A DNA stretch of 64,000 nucleotides, from the NCBI GenBank assembly GCA_027533395.1, contig JAPZUF010000008.1, forward strand, positions 32,474-96,473. The letters run 5' to 3'. Numbering within the stretch: position 1 is the first letter of the stretch; each line of letters begins with the position of its first letter. The stretch comes from Cyclobacteriaceae bacterium (GTDB taxonomy: Bacteria > Bacteroidota > Bacteroidia > Cytophagales > Cyclobacteriaceae). Positions 35,197 through 45,501 of this stretch are shown in pieces. The position numbers and the translations under genes are program-made. A model generated the notes under the pieces. The model worked only from the letters and a program-made list of their open reading frames with translations, did no database searches and was not told the origin of the DNA.

Positions 35197-38100
35197 TTAT
35201 TTCACAATTTGTACCCAATCTTTACAAACAGGAAAGCCAGGAATTTGTACTTCATAATAGTAAACGCCAGCCGGCAATCCCTCGCCCGACCAATCGTTCT
35301 GATAACTATCTGATTGATAAACTCTTTTACCCCACCTGTTTACGATGTTAATTATTACTTGTTTACCTAAACTTTGAACCGGTACACGAGACTGACCTGC
35401 TAACACAACAAATGTATCGTTTTTGTCATCCGCAATTCCTGGAGTTATGATGTTAGGCAAAAAGAGAGAAAAAGATTCAACTTGTCTGACTTCCTGAAAA
35501 ACACAAAACTCACTAAAGGTGCGAACAGTGATAGTATAAACACCATCATTTTCATAGCTGAAGGTAAAATTCCCATTCTCCTTCATTCTTCCATCTCCTA
35601 ACAATACTTCATATCGATAATTATCAACTTCAAATTCTTCAACTTCAGCGTTAAACAATGCGGCACCGATACATAGTGATTGTGAGCTCAATTTTAATTC
35701 TGGTATTAAAGATTGAATAACCCTTACTTGAAGTGAGTCTTTTCGTTTACAGCCATTTTGTTCCGTATAATCAACAATATATCGGGTAGTTTCAGTAGGC
35801 GAAACAATTGGCGTTCGTTGATCAGAAGTAAAACCCGGAGGTTTTGATGTCCAATTAAAGGTTCCATTACCTGTAACAGCAATTGTAAAATTATCTCCTT
35901 CACAAATTGCGTCATCATCGGGAATAAAAACCTGCAGAATAGAAACTAAGATTTGAATACTTGTTTGATCTACAACCTGGCAAGTACCTTCGTCACGTGC
36001 TGTTAGTGTCACTGTATAAGGTGTAGTTCTTGCATCTTTAAATTGATAAAGAAAAGCAAGTGTATCTGTTTTAACGATTGTGGTGCCATCACCCATATTC
36101 CATTCAAAAATTTCTCCACCAATACTTTTATTCTCAAATAAAACTTTATCAGGTAAGCAAACTGCTTGCAAGCCTGGTTGGGTTCTTAATTCATTGTTAG
36201 TTCTTAAAATCGCTTTTAATGTTGAAAGGTCAAACTTAAAAACAGCATTGTTACAATTGCCACTATTGTTAACTCGAGACCATGCACCTTGCGTTGTAGG
36301 AAAATCACTCCTACCACCACAACCACCACAAACTGCATGATATACAATTCCACGTTTATCAAATCTGCTCGTTCCTCCATCTACATGAACTGAAGAGGAA
36401 AAACCTCCCAAGAAAGTAGCATACAATAATTGAGATGCATTTTCGGTGAGTACCATAAAATAAAAATCATTTCCAGAGGTGATGCGTTGTTGTGCATCTA
36501 CAGTTGTAGGCATATTGCGAGTGTTACTATTCCAATAACCTCTCGACTGATTGATGGCGCCACCCCACCCTGCCATATACATATATCCACAGTCATTAAT
36601 TGAAAATGCTGTAGGAGAAATATTAGGAATCCCGTTGCCAGAACCAAAAACGGTTGAAAATCTCCTATTCGATAAATCAGGATTAAAACTTTGAATGAAT
36701 TGACCACTATTAGGATTACTAAAAGTTCCAGGAGTAATATCCATGGCACCAGCGGTTTGTCCATATACATAAACGTTATTACTGGCATCTATATCTACAA
36801 AATAAACTTGATCAAATCGATTTGTACCTGTATATGTACAATTCAAAATTTCAGATGATATTGGATTGACTACCGCTATCCACCCATCTCCCTCAGCATT
36901 AATGCCAGATTGAAAAGCAGTTGCTGAAACAGGGAAATCTACGCTAGTAGTGCCTCCTCCAATAACTAAATTACCATCTGATCTTAATTTGATAGAATGT
37001 AAAGCATCTTCTCCTATTCCTCCTATGTATCTTCCCCAAACAAGTTGGGTTAAAGCTGAATTAAACTTTAACAACAGTCCATCATTTGTAGCACCGTTAA
37101 AAGTTAAGTCTGCTCCATTTACCAAAGGCAAATCACTACTACCTGAAACTGTTGCTATAAAAATATTTCCATTATCATCAATAGCAATATCTCCTCGTTG
37201 TTCATCGCCATAATTTTTCGAAAGTGGACCAATGGAAGGATTTAATCCATCATTTTTAGTTCCACCAAAAAATGTAGATGAAAGTAATTGAGTACCATTT
37301 TTATTTATACGTGCTAACACAATATCAGAACCGTTTACAAACGGAATACCAGTGGGTGAAACAAAAGAACCTCCCCTGAAATTTTTAAAGGGAGCATTAG
37401 CAGTAACAGGGAAATTTTCTGAACTCGTTGTACCTAACAAAATTAATTCCTCCTGTTTATTCATGATTAAACTATGTGGGGAATCATTGGCTGAACCTCC
37501 ATAATAAGTTGCCCACAATAAATTCCTTCCTGTACTATCATATTTAAAAACAGCAATATCGAAACCACCTCTTATAGTTTGTTGAAATGAACCTTCCGTT
37601 CTTGGTAAGTTACCATTTATAGTTATGCCATTATTATTTACATAAACATCACGAACAACACCACTTGAATAAGCAGTTCCCCTTTCACCAGGTGTAGCCG
37701 TACTTCCCCAATTATCTGCAGTAGCTCCTGAAAAAGTAGAAAAAATAAGCAAAGGGTCAATAATCAATTTTTCGCATGAATTATATCCATTTGGAAAATG
37801 AAAATGTAAAACATTATTTTCCATCACAAATTCAACAGCTATCTCAATCTTCTTACCATTTATGATTTGCCAGGCAACAGGCTTTTGTTCTGTGATGTCT
37901 AGATAGTCGGATTTGGCATATATATTACCGTTATCAGGGAGTAATTCCTTTTGACCAGAATATTGCCATTTGATTTGGGAGGCGTCTGCTCCAGGAGATA
38001 CGATCCAATCGTATTTGATGTGTGGACCTTGCATATAAACCTGCAAATCGATACCCTCATAAAACTTCTTGTAAATAATCTGATGAAACAAAGGAACGCT

Positions 38101-38493
38101 TGAAGCCCACTTAGTCTGATCATTATTTAAAAAATAATTATAGTAATATGGAATAGCTTTCTCACCTATTACTTCCATTGGATGACCATTTAAAAATTGC
38201 AACTTTATTCGACTTCCTTGCAATATTTCTTCCTCATAAGTTTCTATTCCTCCTTCTGGTTGGTGAATGTTATTTGTTTTATGCCTATTACCAAGTTGAC
38301 GACCATCCCAAAACTCCATTAAAAAACCATCTGAAGAAAAATATACATTGCCGTTATCAAATTTAAGTTTGTATTGTATAGCAGCATCCCATTGACCTTT
38401 GTTGGCAATAAAATAAGGCGGAGATGAATAAGCATCTACACCAAAAGTTGAAAACAACAAAACAACGATGAGAATATACTGCAACTGTTTCAT
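35197..38493 (-). CDS. T9SS-secreted protein with PKD domain and type B (gliding-associated) C-terminus
   Basis: A protein of 1098 residues with a signal peptide ending near VDAYSS. An N-terminal β-domain begins YFIANKGQWDAAIQYKLKF (the 'NKGQW' domain of large Bacteroidota adhesins). Repeats of the SBBP/propeller type follow (ATYYGGSANDSPHSLIMN, WGRYIGGIGEDALHSIKL). A PKD-like domain around residue 790 (FEWNMGDGTTIV) and further Ig-like segments come next, and the type B sorting domain (FLPNIITPGIADDKNDTF; VNRWGKRVYQSDSY) ends the protein. It is a probable surface adhesin, encoded 3 bp downstream of the ABC permease gene. Confidence 0.87.
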   Translation of the reverse strand: MKQLQYILIVVLLFSTFGVDAYSSPPYFIANKGQWDAAIQYKLKFDNGNVYFSSDGFLMEFWDGRQLGNRHKTNNIHQPEGGIETYEEEILQGSRIKLQFLNGHPMEVIGEKAIPYYYNYFLNNDQTKWASSVPLFHQIIYKKFYEGIDLQVYMQGPHIKYDWIVSPGADASQIKWQYSGQKELLPDNGNIYAKSDYLDITEQKPVAWQIINGKKIEIAVEFVMENNVLHFHFPNGYNSCEKLIIDPLLIFSTFSGATADNWGSTATPGERGTAYSSGVVRDVYVNNNGITINGNLPRTEGSFQQTIRGGFDIAVFKYDSTGRNLLWATYYGGSANDSPHSLIMNKQEELILLGTTSSENFPVTANAPFKNFRGGSFVSPTGIPFVNGSDIVLARINKNGTQLLSSTFFGGTKNDGLNPSIGPLSKNYGDEQRGDIAIDDNGNIFIATVSGSSDLPLVNGADLTFNGATNDGLLLKFNSALTQLVWGRYIGGIGEDALHSIKLRSDGNLVIGGGTTSVDFPVSATAFQSGINAEGDGWIAVVNPISSEILNCTYTGTNRFDQVYFVDIDASNNVYVYGQTAGAMDITPGTFSNPNSGQFIQSFNPDLSNRRFSTVFGSGNGIPNISPTAFSINDCGYMYMAGWGGAINQSRGYWNSNTRNMPTTVDAQQRITSGNDFYFMVLTENASQLLYATFLGGFSSSVHVDGGTSRFDKRGIVYHAVCGGCGGRSDFPTTQGAWSRVNNSGNCNNAVFKFDLSTLKAILRTNNELRTQPGLQAVCLPDKVLFENKSIGGEIFEWNMGDGTTIVKTDTLAFLYQFKDARTTPYTVTLTARDEGTCQVVDQTSIQILVSILQVFIPDDDAICEGDNFTIAVTGNGTFNWTSKPPGFTSDQRTPIVSPTETTRYIVDYTEQNGCKRKDSLQVRVIQSLIPELKLSSQSLCIGAALFNAEVEEFEVDNYRYEVLLGDGRMKENGNFTFSYENDGVYTITVRTFSEFCVFQEVRQVESFSLFLPNIITPGIADDKNDTFVVLAGQSRVPVQSLGKQVIINIVNRWGKRVYQSDSYQNDWSGEGLPAGVYYYEVQIPGFPVCKDWVQIVK

Positions 38494-38496
38494 ACC

Positions 38497-41064
38497 TTAA
38501 TTTTCTTTTCTTAATACTTGAAGCGGGGGAGTACTGAGCAAGTTGCGAAGGTTTATCCAACCTATCAACATGGTTAAAAATACAATAATCATTAAGATTA
38601 TTCCAAGCTCCATTCCATTAAAAGCAAATGAAATTTTAAAGAAAAATTGTGTTAATAAATAGCCACTCAATAACGATAAACATACACCGGTTGAAGCAGC
38701 CAAACATCCTAAATAAAAATATTCAACTAAGGTTATTTTATTGATAAAGGCAGCACGAGCACCCAATGTTCGAAGCAGTACATTTTCTTTTAATCTCGCA
38801 TACTTACTATTAATTACAGCTCCTGCTAAAACAATTAATCCTGTGATGATGCTAAACAAGGCCAAAAAACGAACAACCAAACCTAATTTATCGAACAACT
38901 GCCGAATGGTTCCCAAAATTAATCTAAGGTCAACTAATGAAACATTGGGGTAACTTGTTACCAGTTCCCTCTGAAAAACATTGGCTTTAGCATCGTCTAT
39001 CACTTTAGTTGTATTCACAAAAATTTGTGGTGCTTGTTCCAAAACTCCTGCTGGAAAAACAAAAATAAAATTAGGAGGATCGTTACTCCATTCTACTTTT
39101 CTTATGCCACTGATGATGGTTTGAATAGGAACACCTTGTACATTAAAAACAAGACTGTCGCCAATATCTAACTTTAAATTTTCATGCATGCCTTCAGAAA
39201 TTGTAACATGCGCAATTTGTGTTGTGTCATTAAAGAATTGAATTTTACCTTTCACCATCTTCTCTGCTTTGGTTAAAGTATCGCGATAAGTAACACGATA
39301 TTCTCTGTTAATAGCCCATGAAGGTATACTGTCTGTCGTATCAGCGAGTAATTTTTCTGCATCAATATTTTTTAAAGATTGGATTCGACAAGTAACGATT
39401 GGCACAACTTGTAAAACAGGAAGTTGATGATCTTTCATTAATTGTATCACTCCCTCTTTTTGCTCTGGTTGAATATCAAATAAAATTGTGTTGGCTTGAT
39501 TTTCATTTCCGGCAAATTCAACTTGCGCTAGCATACTTTCTTCAACCACATTTAATGTAGCGATGAGAAATGCACCCATTCCTATGCTGACTAAAAGCAA
39601 TTGCGTTTGATTATTCGGACGAAATAAACTGCTAACTCCCAAGCGAAAAGCAAAGGATGCTCGAGATGGAAAAAACTTCTTTAATAATTTCAATAAAATC
39701 CAAGCCAATCCACTTAATAATAAGAATACAACTAATAAAGCTGAAATGAAGGCAAATGCAATCCATATATTTTTAGTTTGCCACCAAGTAAACAATAATG
39801 GAAATAGAACAATCAGCATCCAGGCTGTTAATCTTAATTTCGAAAATCGGTTGATGAAATCTTGGTTGGTTCTTAAAACTGCTAATGGCGGAACAAATCT
39901 AATGTTTACAAGAGGAAGTAAAGAGAATAAAACTGATACAACAAAGCCCAATACAATTCCCAACCAAATTGAAGACCATGAAACCGTCCACGCTGCATCT
40001 ACTGGTAAATACTCAGATAAAAAGTATGGGATACTTTGTTGAATCAACACACCTACTGTTGCACCAATCATACTGCCAATGATACCTAACAACGCAATTT
40101 GTATAAAGTATATTGAAAATGCTTGCCAACCTGTTGAACCTAAACACCGAAGAATCGCTACCTCCTCTCTCTTCTCCTTTGCATAGATGTGCACAGCACT
40201 GGCCACACCTATACAACCTAATAACAATGCCACAATAGCCAGTAATGAAAAGAATCGATAAACTGACTCAAAACCGGCACCCAGACCATCTTTTCTACCT
40301 TGAACAGTTTCAAAACCATAGCTATAACGCTTGGCTATACTTTCAAGGTTCTTTTGTAGTGTGATGGCTTCTTTTTCATCTTTTGTTTTTATATAGATGC
40401 TGTAATTAACACGGCTGCCAAATTGAATTAATCCGGTAGCTTGAATATTCGCAACACTCATGTAAACAGTTGGAGCAAAGGTTGCAGATAATCCACCTCC
40501 TCCGGGAATTTTTGTAACCACTCCGGCAACGGGTAAATATATGTTTCCAATTTTTACTGAATCACCTGAACTTACTTCGTATTGCGTAGCCAAAGTTTCG
40601 TCTAAAATTACGAAATTACCTTGCTTCACTTTTTGATAAGCATCTTCAGGCAATGTTTTTAATTCGCCATAAAAGGGAAAATCTCCTTGCAAAGCCAATA
40701 ATCTGATCAATCTAGTCTGGCCACTATTTTTAAACAATACCATTGATGTAAGTTCAACCTCTCCAGCTACAGCTACTTGTGTAGTGTCAATAACTGAAAA
40801 TATCTCCGAATCAAAACTTTTATTTGAATTAAGAACTAAATCTGCACCCAACAATTCTTTTGCGTTATTCTCAATATCATCTTGAACCGATTGGTTAAAT
40901 GAATCTAGTGCAACTACAGCAGCAATTCCAGTAACGAGTGCAGCCAAAAATAAAAATAAACGCGAGAAATTATGTCTTGCATCACGCCAAGCCATTTTCC
41001 AAACCCATGCATCGTTGAGTATGTTCTTAACAGGTCTTGTTAATTTAATCTTATAATCAATCAC
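38497..41064 (-). CDS. ABC transporter permease, YbbP-like (FtsX/MacB superfamily)
   Basis: A protein of 855 residues with an N-terminal MAWRDARHNFSRLFLFLAALVTGIAAVVAL helix. Periplasmic MacB-like domains alternate with two FtsX cores (LLAIVALLLGCIGVASAVHIYAKEKREEVAILRCLGS and the C-terminal VLAGAVINSKYARLKENVLLRTLG), giving about ten TM segments. This is the double-FtsX arrangement of YbbP. It pairs with the ATPase encoded 5 bp upstream. In E. coli the homologous ybbA-ybbP genes lie divergent from tesA, and the same arrangement is seen here. Confidence 0.88.
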   Translation of the reverse strand: MIDYKIKLTRPVKNILNDAWVWKMAWRDARHNFSRLFLFLAALVTGIAAVVALDSFNQSVQDDIENNAKELLGADLVLNSNKSFDSEIFSVIDTTQVAVAGEVELTSMVLFKNSGQTRLIRLLALQGDFPFYGELKTLPEDAYQKVKQGNFVILDETLATQYEVSSGDSVKIGNIYLPVAGVVTKIPGGGGLSATFAPTVYMSVANIQATGLIQFGSRVNYSIYIKTKDEKEAITLQKNLESIAKRYSYGFETVQGRKDGLGAGFESVYRFFSLLAIVALLLGCIGVASAVHIYAKEKREEVAILRCLGSTGWQAFSIYFIQIALLGIIGSMIGATVGVLIQQSIPYFLSEYLPVDAAWTVSWSSIWLGIVLGFVVSVLFSLLPLVNIRFVPPLAVLRTNQDFINRFSKLRLTAWMLIVLFPLLFTWWQTKNIWIAFAFISALLVVFLLLSGLAWILLKLLKKFFPSRASFAFRLGVSSLFRPNNQTQLLLVSIGMGAFLIATLNVVEESMLAQVEFAGNENQANTILFDIQPEQKEGVIQLMKDHQLPVLQVVPIVTCRIQSLKNIDAEKLLADTTDSIPSWAINREYRVTYRDTLTKAEKMVKGKIQFFNDTTQIAHVTISEGMHENLKLDIGDSLVFNVQGVPIQTIISGIRKVEWSNDPPNFIFVFPAGVLEQAPQIFVNTTKVIDDAKANVFQRELVTSYPNVSLVDLRLILGTIRQLFDKLGLVVRFLALFSIITGLIVLAGAVINSKYARLKENVLLRTLGARAAFINKITLVEYFYLGCLAASTGVCLSLLSGYLLTQFFFKISFAFNGMELGIILMIIVFLTMLIGWINLRNLLSTPPLQVLRKEN

Positions 41065-41069
41065 AATAT

Positions 41070-41765
41070 TTAATTCGATTGGTTTCTTATTTCTTCCGAT
41101 AACTTGCCGCCTTTCATTTTTAAAATACGCTGCGTTTTGTTAGCCAACTCTAAATTGTGAGTAACTAAAACCAAAGTGGTTTTCTCTTCTTTGTTAATAT
41201 CAAAAAGTAAATTGGTGATATGCGAAGCGTTTTCTTCGTCTAAATTTCCGGTTGGCTCATCTGCAAACAAGATAGTTGGTGTATTCATAAAAGCACGCGC
41301 CATGGCTACGCGTTGTTGTTCACCACCAGAAAGTTGAGTTGGGTAATGGTTCAACCTGTTTTGCAAGCCAACTCTTTCAAGTAATTCTATTGCTTTCGCT
41401 TTTACATTCTTAGCTCCACGAAGCTCCATTGGCACCATCACGTTTTCTAAAGCAGTTAGTGTGGGTAACAACTGAAAATTCTGAAAGACAAAACCGACAG
41501 ATTGATTGCGGAGGTAGGCTCTATCATCTTCGCTCATGTTATTCAATTTAAAATTGAGCAATGATAGTGTGCCTTCAGTGGGCACATCTAACCCTGCACA
41601 AATGCCAAGCAAAGTGGTTTTACCGCTTCCGGAAGGACCAATAATAGAAATCATTTCTCCCTTTTCAACTTTAAAAGAAACATCATCTAAAACAGTTAAA
41701 GGTGTTTCGGCAGAAGCATAGGTTTTGGTTAAATGGTTGGCTTCTAATACATATTCGGTTGTCAT
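41070..41765 (-). CDS. ABC transporter ATPase, YbbA/LolD-like
   Basis: A protein of 231 residues with Walker [14 protein letters not shown]-loop [11 protein letters not shown], signature [16 protein letters not shown], Walker [13 protein letters not shown] and the H-loop LVTHN. Its length and the [10 protein letters not shown] start are those of the MacB/LolD ATPases that serve FtsX-type permeases. It is divergent from the SGNH esterase gene with about 90 bp between the starts. Confidence 0.92.
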   Translation of the reverse strand: MTTEYVLEANHLTKTYASAETPLTVLDDVSFKVEKGEMISIIGPSGSGKTTLLGICAGLDVPTEGTLSLLNFKLNNMSEDDRAYLRNQSVGFVFQNFQLLPTLTALENVMVPMELRGAKNVKAKAIELLERVGLQNRLNHYPTQLSGGEQQRVAMARAFMNTPTILFADEPTGNLDEENASHITNLLFDINKEEKTTLVLVTHNLELANKTQRILKMKGGKLSEEIRNQSN

Positions 41766-41854
41766 GAAAACTCTATCTTCGTTTAATCGTTAATTTTGTT
41801 TAATTAAGCTAAGCAATACCTTGATTAGTATTTGCTATATCTAATGTATACTAT

Positions 41855-42463
41855 ATGGTCGGAAAAATAGTTCTTTTTATTTCAACTGTTTTGTTAATGT
41901 TACCCAACAAACCCAAAACCATTTTGTTTTTTGGCGACAGCCTGACTGCCGGTTATGGGCTTTCAACAGAAGAAGCCTTTCCTGCTTTATTAGAAAAGGA
42001 ATTTAAAACCAAGAAAATTGACTGTACCGTAATTAATGGTGGTTTGAGTGGTGAAACTAGTGCCGGTGGTTTAAGCAGAATTGATTGGATGTTGCGCCAA
42101 CCGATAGATGTTTTTGTTTTAGAGTTGGGTGCAAATGACGGTTTGCGCGGTTTACCACCTGAACAAACAGAAAAAAATCTTCAAGCCATTATCGATAAAG
42201 TAAAAAAGAAAAATCCTGCTGTAAAAATTGTGTTGGCCGGTATGATGGTGCCACCCAACATGGGCAAAGATTACTCGGATAAATTCAAAACCATTTATCC
42301 TGCACTTGCCAAGAAAAACCAAGCTGTTCTTATTCCTTTTTTGTTAGAGGGCGTTGCCGGCATAGAAAAATTGAATCAGGCTGATGGCATCCACCCTACT
42401 GCAGAAGGACACAAATTGGTTGCCAAACATATTGGAAAGTATATCTTACCGTTAGTACAATGA
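41855..42463 (+). CDS. SGNH-type arylesterase/lysophospholipase (TesA-like)
   Basis: A protein of 202 residues with a short N-terminal hydrophobic segment (signal or anchor). The SGNH blocks are FFGDSLTAGYGL (Ser29), the Gly of NGGLSGETS, LGANDGLRG (Asn) and DGIHPTAEGH (Asp/His). It is likely periplasmic and acts on acyl esters or lysophospholipids. Its position opposite the YbbA/YbbP-like transporter reproduces the E. coli tesA neighbourhood, which strengthens the TesA-type call. Confidence 0.88.
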   Translation: MVGKIVLFISTVLLMLPNKPKTILFFGDSLTAGYGLSTEEAFPALLEKEFKTKKIDCTVINGGLSGETSAGGLSRIDWMLRQPIDVFVLELGANDGLRGLPPEQTEKNLQAIIDKVKKKNPAVKIVLAGMMVPPNMGKDYSDKFKTIYPALAKKNQAVLIPFLLEGVAGIEKLNQADGIHPTAEGHKLVAKHIGKYILPLVQ

Positions 42464-42579
42464 TTGGCTAATCATAAGTTTAAAATTAAATGTTAAGATT
42501 TGTTTAGCACATTGATTATAAGTTCTTATTGTTTTCATTCCCACATGAAATTTTCTTAACAAAATAATGAAATCAGTAT

Positions 42580-44169
42580 CTAAAACTTATCTTTCTCTAA
42601 TACCAATCTCACTTCTTCTAAATCTAATTCGTATTCGATTTTTCTTAATACTTCATCACTGATTTTGCCTTGCTTGCGCATTTGAATAATGAAATTTCTT
42701 TCTGTAGAAATTAACTCTTGTTGTACAGCATGAAATTCTGCGATTTGTTCTTCCTTTAGCTTGCCTTCTGCTTGGTCGTTACGCAAACGTTGTATACGAA
42801 TCTCATATTTCGTTTTCACTTGGTTCAATACTTCATCGCTCAAACGCAACGAATAATCTTCTTCAATCTTCTCTATTATTTTACCCGCTATTTGTACGCG
42901 CGTAGCCTGTTCTTGTTCATGTTCGCGGTTGTCACTTTTAACTTTCAATAACCTAATTAGAGGTCGTAAGCTTAAACCTTGAATAACAAGCGTAGAAAAA
43001 ATCACACAGAAAGTTAAAAAGATAATCAAGTTTCGGTTAGCAAATAGCTCACCGTTGGCTAGCGTTAAAGGAAGTGCCATAGCAGCCGCTAACGAAACAA
43101 CACCTCTCATACCCGACCACGAAACAAGTGTTACCAATCTGATGTTGGTATCAGGTTCGCGCTCTCTTATTCCTCTTGATAACCAACGAGGTACATAGGC
43201 TCCTGGGAAAACCCAAATAATTCTACCAATTATAACGGCCAAACTTACAATGGTTCCATACCACAGTAATTCTGTGAAGGAGAAATTTTGTATTTCTCTT
43301 AACACCCAATGCAATTGCAAACCTATCAATATAAAGACGATACCATTCAAGAAGAAGATAACTGTATCCCAAGTTCCGTTTGCTTGCAATCTGGTTCTGT
43401 TACTAAATATCTCTGATGAATGCCAACTCAAATACAAACCTGCTGTTACAACTGCTAACACACCTGATACATGAAAGGATTCAGCAACGAGATAAGCAAT
43501 ATATGGCACAAGAAAAGTAAGCGCTGTATCAGTTGTTGAATTATCAGGCGTTATCTGATGTATCCATTTAAAAATAAATCCGATTACTAATCCAACTAGA
43601 ATGCCAAAAGCAGCCACAACAAAAAAGTTAACGCTCGCATCGCCAAGGCTGAACATACCTGTTACAACGGCTGCAACTGCATATTTATAAGCAATCAAAC
43701 CAGTAGCATCGTTTACTAAACTTTCTCCTTCTAAAATGGTAATGATTCTTTTTGGTACACCCAGTCCTTTGGTGGCTGATGTTGCCGCTACAGCATCGGG
43801 TGGAGAAATAATCGCGCCTAATAAAAATGCTTCTGCCCAAGAAAAACCAGGAATAAAATATTTGGCTACCACAGCAACAGCACACGTTGTAAAAATTACA
43901 CACCCTATTGCTAACAGAGTAATGGGGCGTTTCGCTGCTTTAAAATCTGCCCACGAGGTCGTCCACGCGGCAGCGTATAAAATAGGAGGAAGAAATATAA
44001 GAAAGACCACTTCTGGTGCTAAAGGTATTACAGGCAAACCGGGAAGCATACCCAACATCATTCCAACCAACACCAATAATATTGGATAGGGTATTTTGAT
44101 GCGGTCGGTAAACTGTGCTAGAATAGCCACCAGCGTTAATAAAATGATGATAATACTGAAATTACTCAT
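42580..44169 (-). CDS. Na+/H+ antiporter (CPA1 family, YjcE/NhaP-like)
   Basis: A protein of 529 residues. About twelve TM segments fill residues 1-410, with FLPPILYAAAW, GAIISPPDAVAATSATKGL and the ion-site ESLVNDATGLI, where the ND pair is characteristic of CPA1. GMRGVVSLAAAMALP is the conserved late segment. A soluble C-terminal tail of about 120 residues is charged and helical (EEDYSLRLSDEVLNQVKTKYE) and probably regulatory. It exchanges Na+ or K+ for protons. The gene is monocistronic as far as can be seen. Confidence 0.9.
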   Translation of the reverse strand: MSNFSIIIILLTLVAILAQFTDRIKIPYPILLVLVGMMLGMLPGLPVIPLAPEVVFLIFLPPILYAAAWTTSWADFKAAKRPITLLAIGCVIFTTCAVAVVAKYFIPGFSWAEAFLLGAIISPPDAVAATSATKGLGVPKRIITILEGESLVNDATGLIAYKYAVAAVVTGMFSLGDASVNFFVVAAFGILVGLVIGFIFKWIHQITPDNSTTDTALTFLVPYIAYLVAESFHVSGVLAVVTAGLYLSWHSSEIFSNRTRLQANGTWDTVIFFLNGIVFILIGLQLHWVLREIQNFSFTELLWYGTIVSLAVIIGRIIWVFPGAYVPRWLSRGIREREPDTNIRLVTLVSWSGMRGVVSLAAAMALPLTLANGELFANRNLIIFLTFCVIFSTLVIQGLSLRPLIRLLKVKSDNREHEQEQATRVQIAGKIIEKIEEDYSLRLSDEVLNQVKTKYEIRIQRLRNDQAEGKLKEEQIAEFHAVQQELISTERNFIIQMRKQGKISDEVLRKIEYELDLEEVRLVLEKDKF

Positions 44170-44325
44170 CTGCTTTAATTCAATTAATTTGTGTCAAAGA
44201 TGATAAAATACTTGGCTTGTTAAAATACACGTAAAACGCAAATAAAGTTTAGAATAAAATGGTCTATAAATTTTTTCCATAAGTATACTGAACCATTCTG
44301 ATTGAATACTGTTATTTAAAGCAAC

Positions 44326-44736
44326 ATGAAGATTAAAGTATCGCGCAAAGAACATTTTAATGCAGCTCATCGCTTATTTAACCCATCGTGGTCGGCTGAG
44401 GAAAATGAAAAAGTTTTCGGTAAATGTAACAACCCCAACTATCACGGTCATAATTACGAAATGATAGTTAGTGTTATTGGAGAAACCGACCCTGCAACAG
44501 GTTATGTTTTTGATATGAAAATCCTGAGTGATTTAATTAAAGAACATATTCTCAATAAATTTGATCATAAAAACTTAAATTTAGATACAGAACATTTTAA
44601 AAGTCTCAACCCTACAGCCGAGAACATTGCTGTTGTTATCTGGAGAATTTTGAGGCAACACATAGATAGCCGTTACGAATTGAAAATTACACTTTATGAG
44701 ACAGAAAGAAATTTCGTTGAATATCCGGCCGCTTAA
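44326..44736 (+). CDS. queD: 6-carboxytetrahydropterin synthase / PTPS family
   Basis: A protein of 136 residues with the zinc ligands in FNAAHRL (His15) and YHGHNYE (two His), the catalytic cysteine in FGKCNNPN, and a late LYETERNFVEY with the pterin-anchoring Glu. The size is normal. The family makes 6-carboxytetrahydropterin for queuosine or 6-pyruvoyl-tetrahydropterin. Its gene overlaps folE by 41 bp, so the enzyme directly follows the source of its dihydroneopterin triphosphate substrate. The symbol is the most likely member of the family rather than proven. Confidence 0.85.
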   Translation: MKIKVSRKEHFNAAHRLFNPSWSAEENEKVFGKCNNPNYHGHNYEMIVSVIGETDPATGYVFDMKILSDLIKEHILNKFDHKNLNLDTEHFKSLNPTAENIAVVIWRILRQHIDSRYELKITLYETERNFVEYPAA

Positions 44737-45385
44737 GCCTGCCGATGATGATGACTTCGATCACGCTGCATCATCCGCAGAAACTCCTATGCGACCAGAT
44801 GCATTTGACATGGATGACGAAGATAAAATCAATAAAATCGAAAGTCATTTCAGAGAAATCATGCTAACACTTGGCTTGGATTTGAATGATGATTCGTTGG
44901 CCGGCACACCGAGACGCGTTGCTAAAATGTTTGTGAAAGAAGCTTTCAGCGGATTGAATCCAGCCAACAAGCCCATAGCTCGTTTATTCGACAACAAATA
45001 CAATTATGACCAAATGTTGGTGGAGAAAGACATTACTTTCTACTCGCATTGCGAGCACCACTTTGTGCCTATTTATGGCAAAGCGCATGTTGCTTATTTC
45101 AGCAGCGGTAAAGTAATTGGCCTTTCTAAAATCAATCGCATCGTTCAATATTTTTCAAAACGCCCGCAAGTACAAGAAAGGCTAACGGTACAAATCGGTC
45201 AGGAATTAGAAAAAATCCTGAATACTAAATCTGTAGCTGTGGTGATGGATGCTAACCACATGTGTGTAGCATCGCGCGGTGTAAGCGATACCAACAGCAA
45301 AACCGGAACGGCCTATTTTTCGGGTAAGTTCAAAGACGATGAAAATGTAAAAAGAGAATTTCTCAACTACATCAATTCTAAATAA
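44696..45385 (+). CDS. folE: GTP cyclohydrolase I
   Basis: A protein of 229 residues. The core begins near residue 45 (INKIESHFREIMLTLGLDL) and contains GTPRRVAKMFVKEAFSGL, the zinc/catalytic FYSHCEHHFVPIYGKAHVAY and QERLTVQIGQEL, and MCVASRGV with the second zinc cysteine. It converts GTP to dihydroneopterin triphosphate. The N-terminal ~40 residues are acidic and variable. The ATG at 44696 lies inside queD (41-bp overlap); an ATG about 90 bp further on is possible. A terminator follows. Confidence 0.92.
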   Translation: MRQKEISLNIRPLKPADDDDFDHAASSAETPMRPDAFDMDDEDKINKIESHFREIMLTLGLDLNDDSLAGTPRRVAKMFVKEAFSGLNPANKPIARLFDNKYNYDQMLVEKDITFYSHCEHHFVPIYGKAHVAYFSSGKVIGLSKINRIVQYFSKRPQVQERLTVQIGQELEKILNTKSVAVVMDANHMCVASRGVSDTNSKTGTAYFSGKFKDDENVKREFLNYINSK

Positions 45386-45393
45386 GACAAAAG

Positions 45394-45415
45394 AAAGCCC
45401 CGAAAGGGGCTTTTT
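45394..45415 (+). terminator. Intrinsic terminator after folE
   Basis: AAAGCCCC (45394-45401), GAAA tetraloop, GGGGCTTT (45406-45413), then a T-rich stretch, 8 bp after the folE stop. Confidence 0.88.
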
Positions 45416-45501
45416 ATTTTTGTAAACACACAAAGCATATTAACTTTCGGCAGCTTAGACTAAACATTTTTTACTAGCTTAGACCATTAAACTGAAAAAA
45501 C

